Source: an uncultured Alistipes sp. | GTDB taxonomy: Bacteria; Bacteroidota; Bacteroidia; Bacteroidales; Rikenellaceae | Assembly (NCBI GenBank): GCA_934754975.1 | Contig: CAKVKI010000112.1 | Coordinates: forward strand, 1 to 8,365 | Reading direction: 5' to 3' | Length of the DNA stretch: 8,365 nucleotides | Part shown: positions 1-6,578 of the stretch, piece by piece | Layout: each line of letters starts with the position of its first letter | How positions within the stretch are numbered: the stretch's first letter is position 1 | Translations under genes and position numbers: made by a program | Notes under the pieces: generated by a model | Seen by the model: only the letters and a program-made list of their open reading frames with translations | Told to the model about the DNA's origin: nothing | The model's database searches: none

Positions 1-1583
1 AAGTGAGCCGTATACAATTCAATACGAAACTGCAAAAGGCATCGGTCGGCAAAGCCGTGCCCTGCAAGATCGACGAAACAGGCGCAACCCGCGCCAATGT
101 CTCCGGCAGCGGTTTCAACGATCCCGGCCTGCAGAACCAGTGGCATTACAGCAACAACGGCGACAAGAAATTCGCGGCCACGACGACCGCAGGCGCCGAT
201 ATCAACGCCCCGGAAGCATGGAAAATCACGGGCGGCAGTCCTTCGGTCATCGTCGCCATCGTCGATGAAGGCGTGAAATACGACCATCCCGATCTGGCGG
301 CCAACATGTGGGTCAATCCCAATCCGACGAAAGGCGACCTGCACGGCTACAATTTCGCAACCAATTCCAGCACGCTGACCTGGGATGTTCCGCATTACGA
401 CAAGGACGGCAAATACGACGGCGATGAAGGCCACGGTACGCACGTCGCCGGCACGGTAGCCGCAGTCAATAACAACGGTGTCGGCGTCTGCGGCGTAGCG
501 GGCGGCACGGGCAACAACGACGGCGTGAAACTCATGTCCTGCCAGATTTTCTCGGGCGGAACGGGCGGCGACGTTTCAACTTCAGTCAATGCGATCAAAT
601 ATGCCGCCGACAACGGCGCGTCGATCCTCCAGTGTTCATGGGGCTACCCCGGAGGTTACATTACCTCGGACAAGATCTATGAAGAAAACAAATTCCTCTC
701 CGCAGAAAAAGATGCCATCGATTATTTCATCAAAAACGGAGCGAAAAACAATTCGGCCATCGATGGAGGACTCGTCATCTTTGCCGCGGGCAATGACACC
801 GAACCCATGGCCGGTTATCCGGGAGGATATTCCAATTACATTGCCGTCACGGCGTTCGGTCCCGACTACCTGCCGGCTTACTACACGAACTACGGCCCCG
901 GCTGCAACATTGCGGCGCCGGGCGGCGACGCCAGCATCTCGCCTGCGGGAACTGCCTATGCACAGGTTCTCTCGACACTTCCGAGGGGAAGGATGTATTC
1001 GGAGGACTACGGCTATATGCAGGGAACCTCGATGGCCTGTCCCCACGTATCGGGCGTAGCCGCCCTGGGACTCTCCTATGCGCTGGCCAAAGGCAAGCAT
1101 TATACGCTGGACGAATTCAAGTCGATGCTCCTGACTGCCGTGAACGATATCGACTCTTATCTTATCGACGGAACCAAAAACGGCATGCTGCTCCGGAATT
1201 ACCGCAAGAATATGGGTACCGGATCGATCGACGCATACCAGATGCTCATGCAGATCGAGGGCACCCCCTGCCTGCCTGCCAAAGTCGGAGTGCAGCAGGT
1301 ACTCTCGCTCGACAAATTCTTCGGCGAAGCTTCGGCGAACCTGACTTACAAGAGCGCCGAAATGTCGCAGGCGGATATGGATAAACTGGGAATCACCGCC
1401 GCACCTGCGTTCTCATACGGCAAGCTGCAGATCAAATGCACCAAACCGGGCGTCGCCAGGATCAAGATCAAGGCCATGGCCGGAAGTTCCTCGGTCAACG
1501 GCGGCATGAGCGGTATGGAGATCACCAAGGAATTTGCCGTCATCGCCCGCTCGGTACAGACCGGAAACGGAGGTTGGTTATAA
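1..1583 (+). CDS. S8 family (subtilisin-like) serine peptidase, 5'-truncated by window edge
   Basis: Secreted serine protease of the subtilase family, seen from an internal position to its stop codon. Numbering from the GTG at position 3, the catalytic triad is complete: Asp88 (AIVDEG), His144 (GHGTHVAG) and Ser343 (GTSMACPHVSG), with oxyanion Asn264 (AAGND). The peptidase domain spans about residues 65-420. Residues 430-520 are a beta-rich tail resembling bacterial Ig-like domains (alternating hydrophobics around KLQIKC and VARIKIKA), ending in NGGWL. No signal peptide is visible, and the frame is open to the window edge, so GTG is most likely an internal Val codon. Family members in Bacteroidota normally carry an N-terminal signal and a propeptide, which would lie upstream. 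Cys346 beside the catalytic Ser places it among thiol-containing subtilases. A lipoprotein gene follows after 18 nt, probably in the same transcript. The substrate cannot be read from the sequence. Confidence 0.93.
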   Translation, partial: VSRIQFNTKLQKASVGKAVPCKIDETGATRANVSGSGFNDPGLQNQWHYSNNGDKKFAATTTAGADINAPEAWKITGGSPSVIVAIVDEGVKYDHPDLAANMWVNPNPTKGDLHGYNFATNSSTLTWDVPHYDKDGKYDGDEGHGTHVAGTVAAVNNNGVGVCGVAGGTGNNDGVKLMSCQIFSGGTGGDVSTSVNAIKYAADNGASILQCSWGYPGGYITSDKIYEENKFLSAEKDAIDYFIKNGAKNNSAIDGGLVIFAAGNDTEPMAGYPGGYSNYIAVTAFGPDYLPAYYTNYGPGCNIAAPGGDASISPAGTAYAQVLSTLPRGRMYSEDYGYMQGTSMACPHVSGVAALGLSYALAKGKHYTLDEFKSMLLTAVNDIDSYLIDGTKNGMLLRNYRKNMGTGSIDAYQMLMQIEGTPCLPAKVGVQQVLSLDKFFGEASANLTYKSAEMSQADMDKLGITAAPAFSYGKLQIKCTKPGVARIKIKAMAGSSSVNGGMSGMEITKEFAVIARSVQTGNGGWL

Positions 1584-1601
1584 TACAAGCGTATAAAGAT
1601 T

Positions 1602-2069
1602 ATGAGAAAGACTATTTATATCGTACTGGCCGCATTGGGCCTGTGTCTGTTCGCCGGCTGCGGATCGTCGGACAAAGAGAAGGTTTCGCCCGTGATAAAA
1701 CAGCTCACAGGCGAGTGGCAGCTCAAATCATGGACGAGCGAAGCTCCGCAGGATTTCGATATTTACCTCTCCTTCGCGGCGAACCGGACATTCGAGATTT
1801 ACCAACAACTCGCAGAGGTCAAATACCAGAAGTTCACCGGCAACTTCCAGGTTAAAAACGACGTGCTTACCGGAAAGTACAGCGACGGCAAAGACTTCGG
1901 AAGCAGCTATGACATTTCGTTCAGCGAATCGGGCAATACGCTGACGCTGACCAGCACCTCGAAAGTTACGGAAGTATGCATATACGAACGCACCTCGATC
2001 CCTAATTCGGTCAAGGACGGCGCGATCGTAATGAAATCGACCCGCTCGGCGGTACGCCTGCCGTTGTAG
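1602..2069 (+). CDS. Lipocalin-like lipoprotein
   Basis: Small exported lipoprotein of 155 residues. Residues 1-19 form a short signal peptide (MRKT, then a hydrophobic stretch) ending in the lipobox LFAGC, so Cys20 is the predicted lipidated residue. The following GSSDKEK has some acidic residues but is not a clear surface-export signal. Residues 35-131 look like the lipocalin-like beta-barrel common in Bacteroidota (Lipocalin_4 type): an opening GxW (GEWQL, 37-41), then predicted strands around DIYLSF, TFEIYQ, KFTGNFQV, VLTGKY, YDISFS and TLTLTS, closing with a YERTSIP segment. The ligand is unknown. It lies 18 nt after the protease stop with no promoter box between, and the terminator at 2096-2128 closes the unit. 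The ATG at 1602 is chosen because it immediately precedes the signal peptide. The family assignment is from pattern recognition, not a search. Confidence 0.88.
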   Translation: MRKTIYIVLAALGLCLFAGCGSSDKEKVSPVIKQLTGEWQLKSWTSEAPQDFDIYLSFAANRTFEIYQQLAEVKYQKFTGNFQVKNDVLTGKYSDGKDFGSSYDISFSESGNTLTLTSTSKVTEVCIYERTSIPNSVKDGAIVMKSTRSAVRLPL

Positions 2070-2095
2070 GCATCCCGCCGTAAAGGTCTGAACAG

Positions 2096-2128
2096 AAAAT
2101 CTCCGGTCTTCCGACCGGAGATTTTTTT
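2096..2128 (+). terminator. Intrinsic terminator after the lipoprotein gene
   Basis: Perfect inverted repeat: 2096-2108 (AAAATCTCCGGTC) pairs with 2113-2125 (GACCGGAGATTTT), a 13-bp stem around the 4-nt loop TTCC, and the T run continues to 2128. It begins 26 nt after the lipoprotein stop codon and ends the protease-lipoprotein transcript. Confidence 0.93.
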
Positions 2129-2200
2129 ATGCCGGAGAGATCCGCAGCTCCCCCGTCGCAGTTTTCCGGATACAAAGGACGTTCATATTCGAAAAACAGC

Positions 2201-2208
2201 TATATTTG
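2201..2208 (+). promoter_or_regulatory. Bacteroidota -7 box (TATATTTG), distal promoter of the flavodiiron gene
   Basis: TATATTTG matches the Bacteroidota sigma-ABfr -7 consensus TAnnTTTG exactly and sits in an AT-rich stretch between the terminator and the flavodiiron gene. No TTTG-like -33 box is seen at the usual spacing, which is common in this phylum. If used, transcription would begin near 2215 and give a leader of roughly 105 nt. Start site not tested. Confidence 0.5.
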
Positions 2209-2292
2209 CCCTCCGGAATACAAATAATACTTTCAGAAACATCAGGCGGACAGCAGGATAGCTCCGTGTTTCCGTTTTGGCACATTTTTCAC

Positions 2293-2300
2293 TATCTTTG
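2293..2300 (+). promoter_or_regulatory. Bacteroidota -7 box (TATCTTTG), proximal promoter of the flavodiiron gene
   Basis: TATCTTTG is a full match to TAnnTTTG and lies 20 nt before the ATG at 2321, so the leader would be only about 14 nt. A TTTTG at 2275-2279 lies too close to be a standard -33 box; GTGTTT near 2266-2271 is a weak alternative at better spacing. The box overlaps a short inverted repeat, TTTGgaCAAA (2297-2306), which could be part of an operator, although four-base arms also arise by chance. Confidence 0.6.
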
Positions 2301-2320
2301 GACAAAATACGTCACATACT

Positions 2321-3508
2321 ATGAACATCACCGAAATTCTGCCCGGCATTCATTACGTCGGGGTCAATGATCGCACGACAACCCGTTTCGAAGGACTCTG
2401 GTCGCTTCCCCACGGGGTTTCATACAACGCATATCTGGTCGCAGACGAAAAAGTCGCCCTGATCGACACCGTCGAAGAGGCTTTCGGAAGCCGTTTGTTC
2501 GAAAATATCCGCGAGACGATCGGCGACCGGCAGATCGACTACCTCGTGGTCAACCACATGGAGCCGGACCACTCGTCGTCCATCCGCGCCCTGCGCCTGC
2601 TCTACCCCGACATCCGGATCGTCGGCAACGCCAAGACCCTGCAGATGATCCAGGGCTTTTACGGCATCGACGCCGGAACACTCGAAGTCAAGGAGGGCGA
2701 TACGATTTCGCTCGGCGGGAAGACGCTCTCGTTCTACATGGCGCCGATGGTACACTGGCCCGAAACGATGGTCACATGGTGCGCCGAAGCTGGTGCGCTC
2801 TTCTCGGGCGACGCCTTCGGCACGTTCGGGGCCATCGACGGCGGCATCACCGATTCGCAGCTCGATCCGTCGCGCTACTGGGACGAAATGCGCCGCTACT
2901 ACGCCTGCATCGTGGGCAAATACGGCGGCCCCGTGCAGAAGGCGCTGGCAAAGGTCCGCGGACTGAACCCCACGACCATCTGTTCGACCCACGGTCCCGT
3001 ATGGCAGCGGCAAATCCCGCAGGTAATGGATATTTACGACCGCCTGAGCCGCTACGAAGGAGAACCGGGCGTGGTACTCGCCTACGGTTCGATGTACGGC
3101 AACACGGAGCAGATGGCCGAACGCATCGCCCGGGAATTGGCCGGCCGGGGCGTCGGACCGATCGTCATGTACAACCTTTCGTTCGCCGATGAATCGGTCG
3201 TCCTGCGCGACGTATTCCGCTACGACACGCTTATCGTCGGCGCACCGACCTACAACGGAGGCATCTACCCTCCCGCCGCGCGCCTGCTGGACCTGATCGC
3301 CGCACGCTGCGTTCCGCAGCGCAACTTCGGATGGTTCGGATCGTTCTGCTGGGCCGGAGCCGCCGTGCGCGGCATGGGCGAATTCGCGCAGCGCATGAAG
3401 TGGGAACCGATCTGCGATCCCGTGGAGATGAAGCAGGGCTTCTCGTCCGGCTGCCACGACTTCTGCTGTCGGTTCGCCGAGGGCGTCGCAGAGCGCTTCC
3501 GCCGCTGA
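2321..3508 (+). CDS. fprA: FprA-family A-type flavoprotein (flavodiiron protein)
   Basis: Cytoplasmic flavodiiron protein of 395 residues, the usual length for the two-domain class A form. The family reduces O2 to water, and in some members NO to N2O, with electrons usually delivered by rubredoxin, protecting anaerobes from oxygen or nitrosative stress. Residues 1-245 are the metallo-beta-lactamase-like diiron domain. All expected ligands are present: His79, Glu81 and Asp83 (HMEPDH), His145 (MVHWPE), Asp164 (SGDAFG) and His224 (STHGPVW). Residues 250-393 are a flavodoxin domain with the FMN phosphate loop YGSMYGNTE (255-263) and GAPTYNGG (308-314). There is no fused rubredoxin or reductase domain, and no partner gene nearby. 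The C-terminus is unusually rich in cysteine (330, 343, 365, 378, 382, 383). Two -7 boxes precede the gene, and ugd follows 26 nt later. Substrate preference (O2 or NO) cannot be decided from the sequence. Confidence 0.97.
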   Translation: MNITEILPGIHYVGVNDRTTTRFEGLWSLPHGVSYNAYLVADEKVALIDTVEEAFGSRLFENIRETIGDRQIDYLVVNHMEPDHSSSIRALRLLYPDIRIVGNAKTLQMIQGFYGIDAGTLEVKEGDTISLGGKTLSFYMAPMVHWPETMVTWCAEAGALFSGDAFGTFGAIDGGITDSQLDPSRYWDEMRRYYACIVGKYGGPVQKALAKVRGLNPTTICSTHGPVWQRQIPQVMDIYDRLSRYEGEPGVVLAYGSMYGNTEQMAERIARELAGRGVGPIVMYNLSFADESVVLRDVFRYDTLIVGAPTYNGGIYPPAARLLDLIAARCVPQRNFGWFGSFCWAGAAVRGMGEFAQRMKWEPICDPVEMKQGFSSGCHDFCCRFAEGVAERFRR

Positions 3509-3534
3509 AAAAGCAAACCTAAACAACAGATAAC

Positions 3535-4848
3535 ATGAAAATCGCAATCGTAGGAACGGGTTACGTCGGTCTGGTCTCGGGGGCATGTTTCGCCGAAATG
3601 GGACTCGACATCACGTGCGTCGATATCGACAGAAAGAAGATCGACGGGCTGAACAACGGCGTCATCCCGATCTATGAACCGGGGCTGGAGGAGGTCGTCC
3701 GGCGCAATGTCGAAGAGGGCCGCCTGCACTTCACGACCGAACTCACGGATTGTCTGGACGACGTGGAAGTGGTCTTCTCGGCCGTAGGCACGCCGCCCGA
3801 CGAGGACGGGTCGGCAGACCTGAAATATGTGCTGGAGGTGGCCCGCACGTTCGGACGGAACATCAAAAAATACACGGTTCTGGTAACGAAGAGTACCGTT
3901 CCCGTGGGCACTGCGCAGAAAGTCAAGGCCGTGATCCGCGAAGAACTCGCCCTGCGAAAGTGCAAAGTGCCGTTCGACGTCGCATCGAACCCCGAATTTC
4001 TGAAGGAGGGCGCGGCCATCAAGGACTTCATGTCGCCCGACCGCGTGGTCGTAGGCGTCGAAAGCGACCGGGCGCGCAAGCTGATGACCAAGCTCTACCG
4101 GCCGTTCCTGATCAACAACTTCCGTGTGCTGTTCATGGACATTCCCTCGGCCGAAATGACCAAATACGCCGCCAACGCCATGCTGGCGACGCGTATTTCG
4201 TTCATGAACGAGATCGCCAACCTGTGCGATCTGGTAGGAGCCGACGTCGAAATGGTCCGCAAAGGAATCGGTTCCGACGCCCGCATCGGCAGCAAGTTCC
4301 TCTATCCGGGCTGCGGTTACGGCGGGTCGTGTTTCCCGAAGGATGTGAAGGCGCTGGCCCGCACGGCGCATGAATACGGTTACACGATGCAGGTGATCGA
4401 AGCCGTGGAGCGGGTCAATGAACGCCAGAAGTCGATCGTTTTCGACAAGCTTCGGCAGGCGCTGGGCGACCTGCGCGGCAAGACCGTAGCCGTCTGGGGA
4501 CTCGCGTTCAAACCCGAAACGGACGACATGCGCGAAGCCCCGGCACTGGTCGTGATCGATCTGCTGCTGGAAGCGGGAGCGACGGTCCGTGCATACGATC
4601 CGGTCGCCGTCAGCGAATCCCGCCGCAGGCTCGGCGAAGATACCGTTTACCATGCCGGAACGATGTACGAAGCCGCCGAAGGAGCCGACGCCGTAGCACT
4701 TATCACCGAGTGGAAGCAGTTCCGCATGCCCGATTGGGCGCTCCTGCACTCGACCATGCGCGGCAATATCGTGGTGGACGGCCGCAATATCCTCGACAAG
4801 GAGGAGGCGCTGAACGCCGGATTCCGTTATTACGGCATCGGAAAATAA
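3535..4848 (+). CDS. ugd: UDP-glucose 6-dehydrogenase
   Basis: Oxidises UDP-glucose to UDP-glucuronate in two NAD+-dependent steps, supplying uronic acid precursors for capsule, exopolysaccharide or O-antigen. It is full length at 437 residues and cytoplasmic. Residues 1-185 are the NAD-binding Rossmann domain: GTGYVG at 7-12, Asp30 at the end of the second strand for the NAD ribose, STVPVGT at 120-126, and NPEFLKEGAA at 152-161 with Glu154. The central helical domain holds Lys210 and Asn214, and the catalytic nucleophile Cys266 is in GYGGSCFPKD. The C-terminal UDP-binding domain starts near 315 (VAVWGLAFKP, DMREAP). Every diagnostic motif is intact. The ATG at 3535 directly opens the Rossmann strand, and no promoter box lies in the 26-nt gap after the flavodiiron gene, so it is probably read through from there. 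GDP-mannose dehydrogenase is a relative, but the motifs fit Ugd better. No glycosyltransferase or capsule gene is adjacent. Confidence 0.97.
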   Translation: MKIAIVGTGYVGLVSGACFAEMGLDITCVDIDRKKIDGLNNGVIPIYEPGLEEVVRRNVEEGRLHFTTELTDCLDDVEVVFSAVGTPPDEDGSADLKYVLEVARTFGRNIKKYTVLVTKSTVPVGTAQKVKAVIREELALRKCKVPFDVASNPEFLKEGAAIKDFMSPDRVVVGVESDRARKLMTKLYRPFLINNFRVLFMDIPSAEMTKYAANAMLATRISFMNEIANLCDLVGADVEMVRKGIGSDARIGSKFLYPGCGYGGSCFPKDVKALARTAHEYGYTMQVIEAVERVNERQKSIVFDKLRQALGDLRGKTVAVWGLAFKPETDDMREAPALVVIDLLLEAGATVRAYDPVAVSESRRRLGEDTVYHAGTMYEAAEGADAVALITEWKQFRMPDWALLHSTMRGNIVVDGRNILDKEEALNAGFRYYGIGK

Positions 4849-4905
4849 CGGGTGCAGCGGCATCCGGAATGCAATCCGGCAGGCTGCAGGAAGCGGTAAT
4901 CGTAT

Positions 4906-4947
4906 ATAAAACGAAGGCCGGAGTGTATACTCCGGCCTTCGTTTTAT
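4906..4947. terminator. Bidirectional intrinsic terminator between convergent genes
   Basis: Perfect 18-bp inverted repeat: 4906-4923 (ATAAAACGAAGGCCGGAG) pairs with 4930-4947 (CTCCGGCCTTCGTTTTAT) around the 6-nt loop TGTATA. The GC-rich core is flanked by A runs on the left and T runs on the right, so it can work as a rho-independent terminator on both strands. It ends the flavodiiron-ugd transcript from the left and begins 13 nt past the YhcH-family stop codon from the right. Confidence 0.95.
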
Positions 4948-4960
4948 CGGTTCGGCGATC

Positions 4961-5410
4961 CTACATGCGGACCTTGACGATGATTTTGCGCACACTGCCC
5001 TCGCCCACCATCGGCGCATGGCCGTCCTCAGGCATGAGGATCGTAAACTGGCCGGGACGGATCGTGTAGTAGGTCTGCGGCTCGTCGTCGAAGAACTGGA
5101 TATCCTTCTCGGCATCGAAACCGCCCAGCGGCTTGCTCAGACCGGCGCGTTCGCTCCAGCCGAAGGTCTCGCGTTCGCCGCGGATAAGCACCTGAATATC
5201 GAGATAGGCATTGTGGATTTCCAGTTTAGCGTCGGCGGGTTTCTTCAGTTCGGGGTCCATGACATTGACATAGATATCCTTTCCGTCGAGTTCGTGGATG
5301 CCGGGTTCCATTTTCTCCCAATCGGTCGAAGCGATGTAACCGAAGGCTTTTTCCAGGCGCGGATTCAACGAATAATAAAGCGCGCTGTTCTTCAAAGAGT
5401 CGAAAATCAT
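4961..5410 (-). CDS. YhcH/YjgK/YiaL family protein (cupin-like sugar anomerase family)
   Basis: A 149-residue single-domain protein of the YhcH/YjgK/YiaL (DUF386, EbgC-like) family, a cupin-like beta-barrel. E. coli YhcH (NanQ) is a sialic acid anomerase and EbgC is a beta-galactosidase accessory subunit; other members have no assigned substrate. Visible family signatures are the IYVNVMD strand (46-52), the metal-site block LEIHNAYLDIQ (63-73, with Glu64, His66 and Asp71), and His131 in PEDGHAP. No signal peptide or membrane segment is seen, so it should be cytoplasmic. It starts 12 nt after the EEP gene stop and is last in its cluster, ending just before the shared terminator. The ATG is preceded by AT-rich GATATAATT rather than a Shine-Dalgarno. 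No sialic acid or other sugar-catabolic gene is next to it, so the substrate is open. Confidence 0.92.
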   Translation of the reverse strand: MIFDSLKNSALYYSLNPRLEKAFGYIASTDWEKMEPGIHELDGKDIYVNVMDPELKKPADAKLEIHNAYLDIQVLIRGERETFGWSERAGLSKPLGGFDAEKDIQFFDDEPQTYYTIRPGQFTILMPEDGHAPMVGEGSVRKIIVKVRM

Positions 5411-5422
5411 AATTATATCGGA

Positions 5423-6574
5423 TTAGTTGTTCATTGCATTTTTCCGCAGCCGGACGACGACGGGATGGTGGTCCGAATAATCGACCATGGGCACCTCGTA
5501 CGAGATCGCCTCAAAACTCCCGGAGCTGAGTACGTAGTCGATCCGCAGGGTATTGAAAAAACCGCGGAACGTATGCGAATAGCCCGACCCGCACTGGCTG
5601 AAAGCATCGTTCAGGCCCTGCGCCATGGTGCGGTAAACGTACGACATGGGGGTGTCGTTGAAGTCGCCGCAGACGATGCACCGCGAACGCCATGCCTCCA
5701 CTACGACCGCGATGCTGTCCACCTGTGCGGCGCGCAGCACGCTGTTTTCGCGCAAACGGCCCGCCATGCTGCGCAGCTTATCCTCACGCGCCGTATCGGA
5801 CAGGAATCCGCGGCTGGTGAGGTAGTCGTTGTCGGACGCCTTGATCGCCGTCGAACGCAGGTGATTGTTGAACACCCGGATCGTATCGTCGCCGATCAGC
5901 AGATCGGCCCAGACCGAGGTATTGGGAGCCAGCACGACTCCGGAGCGCAGGATGCGGTATTTGCTCAGGATCACCAACGGCGCACCGTAAAGCGAATCGG
6001 GAGCCTGCGTGCGGCCGAAAACAGCGCTTTCGTACTTCTCGTCCAGCAGTGCGAACTCGTCGGACTTCTCGGCCAGGCGTGCGTTGAACTCCTGCATGCA
6101 GATAATGTCGGGATCCTGGTCGCCGATCAGGTGCAGAATATCTCCGACACTGCTGCTGCCGTTCTCGCCGTAAAATCCCCGTACGTTATAGGTCATCACC
6201 TTGAAGGCGCGGCGGTCGTAACTTTCGTCGCCGTAATTACGCCGAAACTCGGGTCGGTAGAAGAGCGAAACCTTGAAAAGCCCGACGATCACGAGCGCGA
6301 CCATGATCCCGGCCCGCACCAGCCGCCAGCGGATGATCCAGTAGAGCGCCAGAATGACCGTGGCGACATAGACCGCCGGCGCAGCCAGTCCCAGCACGGG
6401 AAAAAACCACACTCGGGCCGGATCGACGTACGGCACGAAAAAAGTAACGGCCATCGTAACGGCCGTGACCGCCGTCAGGAGCGTCATCAGCAGGTCGAGC
6501 AGCAACAGCAACAGACTGCGGCGCGGCTTGCGGCCGCGGTTGCCGTCATAACCGCTGTAATAGGTCTCGGCCAT
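5423..6574 (-). CDS. Membrane-anchored endonuclease/exonuclease/phosphatase (EEP) family protein
   Basis: A 383-residue protein with three N-terminal membrane segments (about 21-49, 57-81 and 86-106) and an EEP (DNase I-like) domain at 123-378. The catalytic residues of the superfamily are present: Asn130 (MTYNVRGF), Glu162 (CMQEFN), His238 (FNNHLRS), Asp304 and Asn306 (GDFND), Asp346 (RIDYVLS) and the Asp368-His369 pair (YSDHHPV). The fold cleaves phosphodiesters or phosphomonoesters with a divalent metal; substrates in the superfamily range from DNA to phosphoinositides and sphingomyelin. The basic N-terminus (RGRKPRR) and basic second cytosolic loop (RWRLVR) suggest that three crossings put the catalytic domain in the periplasm, which argues against a DNA repair role. 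It starts 4 nt after the rhomboid stop and is followed 12 nt later by the YhcH-family gene. Substrate unknown. Confidence 0.93.
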   Translation of the reverse strand: MAETYYSGYDGNRGRKPRRSLLLLLLDLLMTLLTAVTAVTMAVTFFVPYVDPARVWFFPVLGLAAPAVYVATVILALYWIIRWRLVRAGIMVALVIVGLFKVSLFYRPEFRRNYGDESYDRRAFKVMTYNVRGFYGENGSSSVGDILHLIGDQDPDIICMQEFNARLAEKSDEFALLDEKYESAVFGRTQAPDSLYGAPLVILSKYRILRSGVVLAPNTSVWADLLIGDDTIRVFNNHLRSTAIKASDNDYLTSRGFLSDTAREDKLRSMAGRLRENSVLRAAQVDSIAVVVEAWRSRCIVCGDFNDTPMSYVYRTMAQGLNDAFSQCGSGYSHTFRGFFNTLRIDYVLSSGSFEAISYEVPMVDYSDHHPVVVRLRKNAMNN

Positions 6575-6578
6575 CGGG

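Noticed and set aside
3..5. GTG as the true start codon of the subtilase
   Set aside because: The frame is open to the window edge, no signal peptide follows, and family members have a signal and propeptide upstream. It is more likely an internal valine.
2275..2279. TTTTG as the -33 box of the proximal flavodiiron promoter
   Set aside because: Only 13 nt separate it from the -7 box, against about 19-21 nt expected.
2420..3586. 388-codon open frame on the minus strand opposite the flavodiiron gene
   Set aside because: A shadow of a gene with all catalytic residues intact. Its product has no recognisable fold and there is no promoter box for it.
4864..4879. Small inverted repeat CCGGA/TCCGG just after ugd
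   Set aside because: Only 5 bp with no T run; the 18-bp hairpin immediately downstream explains termination.
3265..5115. 616-codon open frame on the minus strand opposite the flavodiiron, ugd and YhcH genes
   Set aside because: It lies antisense to genes with intact family motifs and crosses the bidirectional terminator. Its translation is Arg/His-rich with no recognisable domain, as expected for shadow frames in GC-rich DNA.
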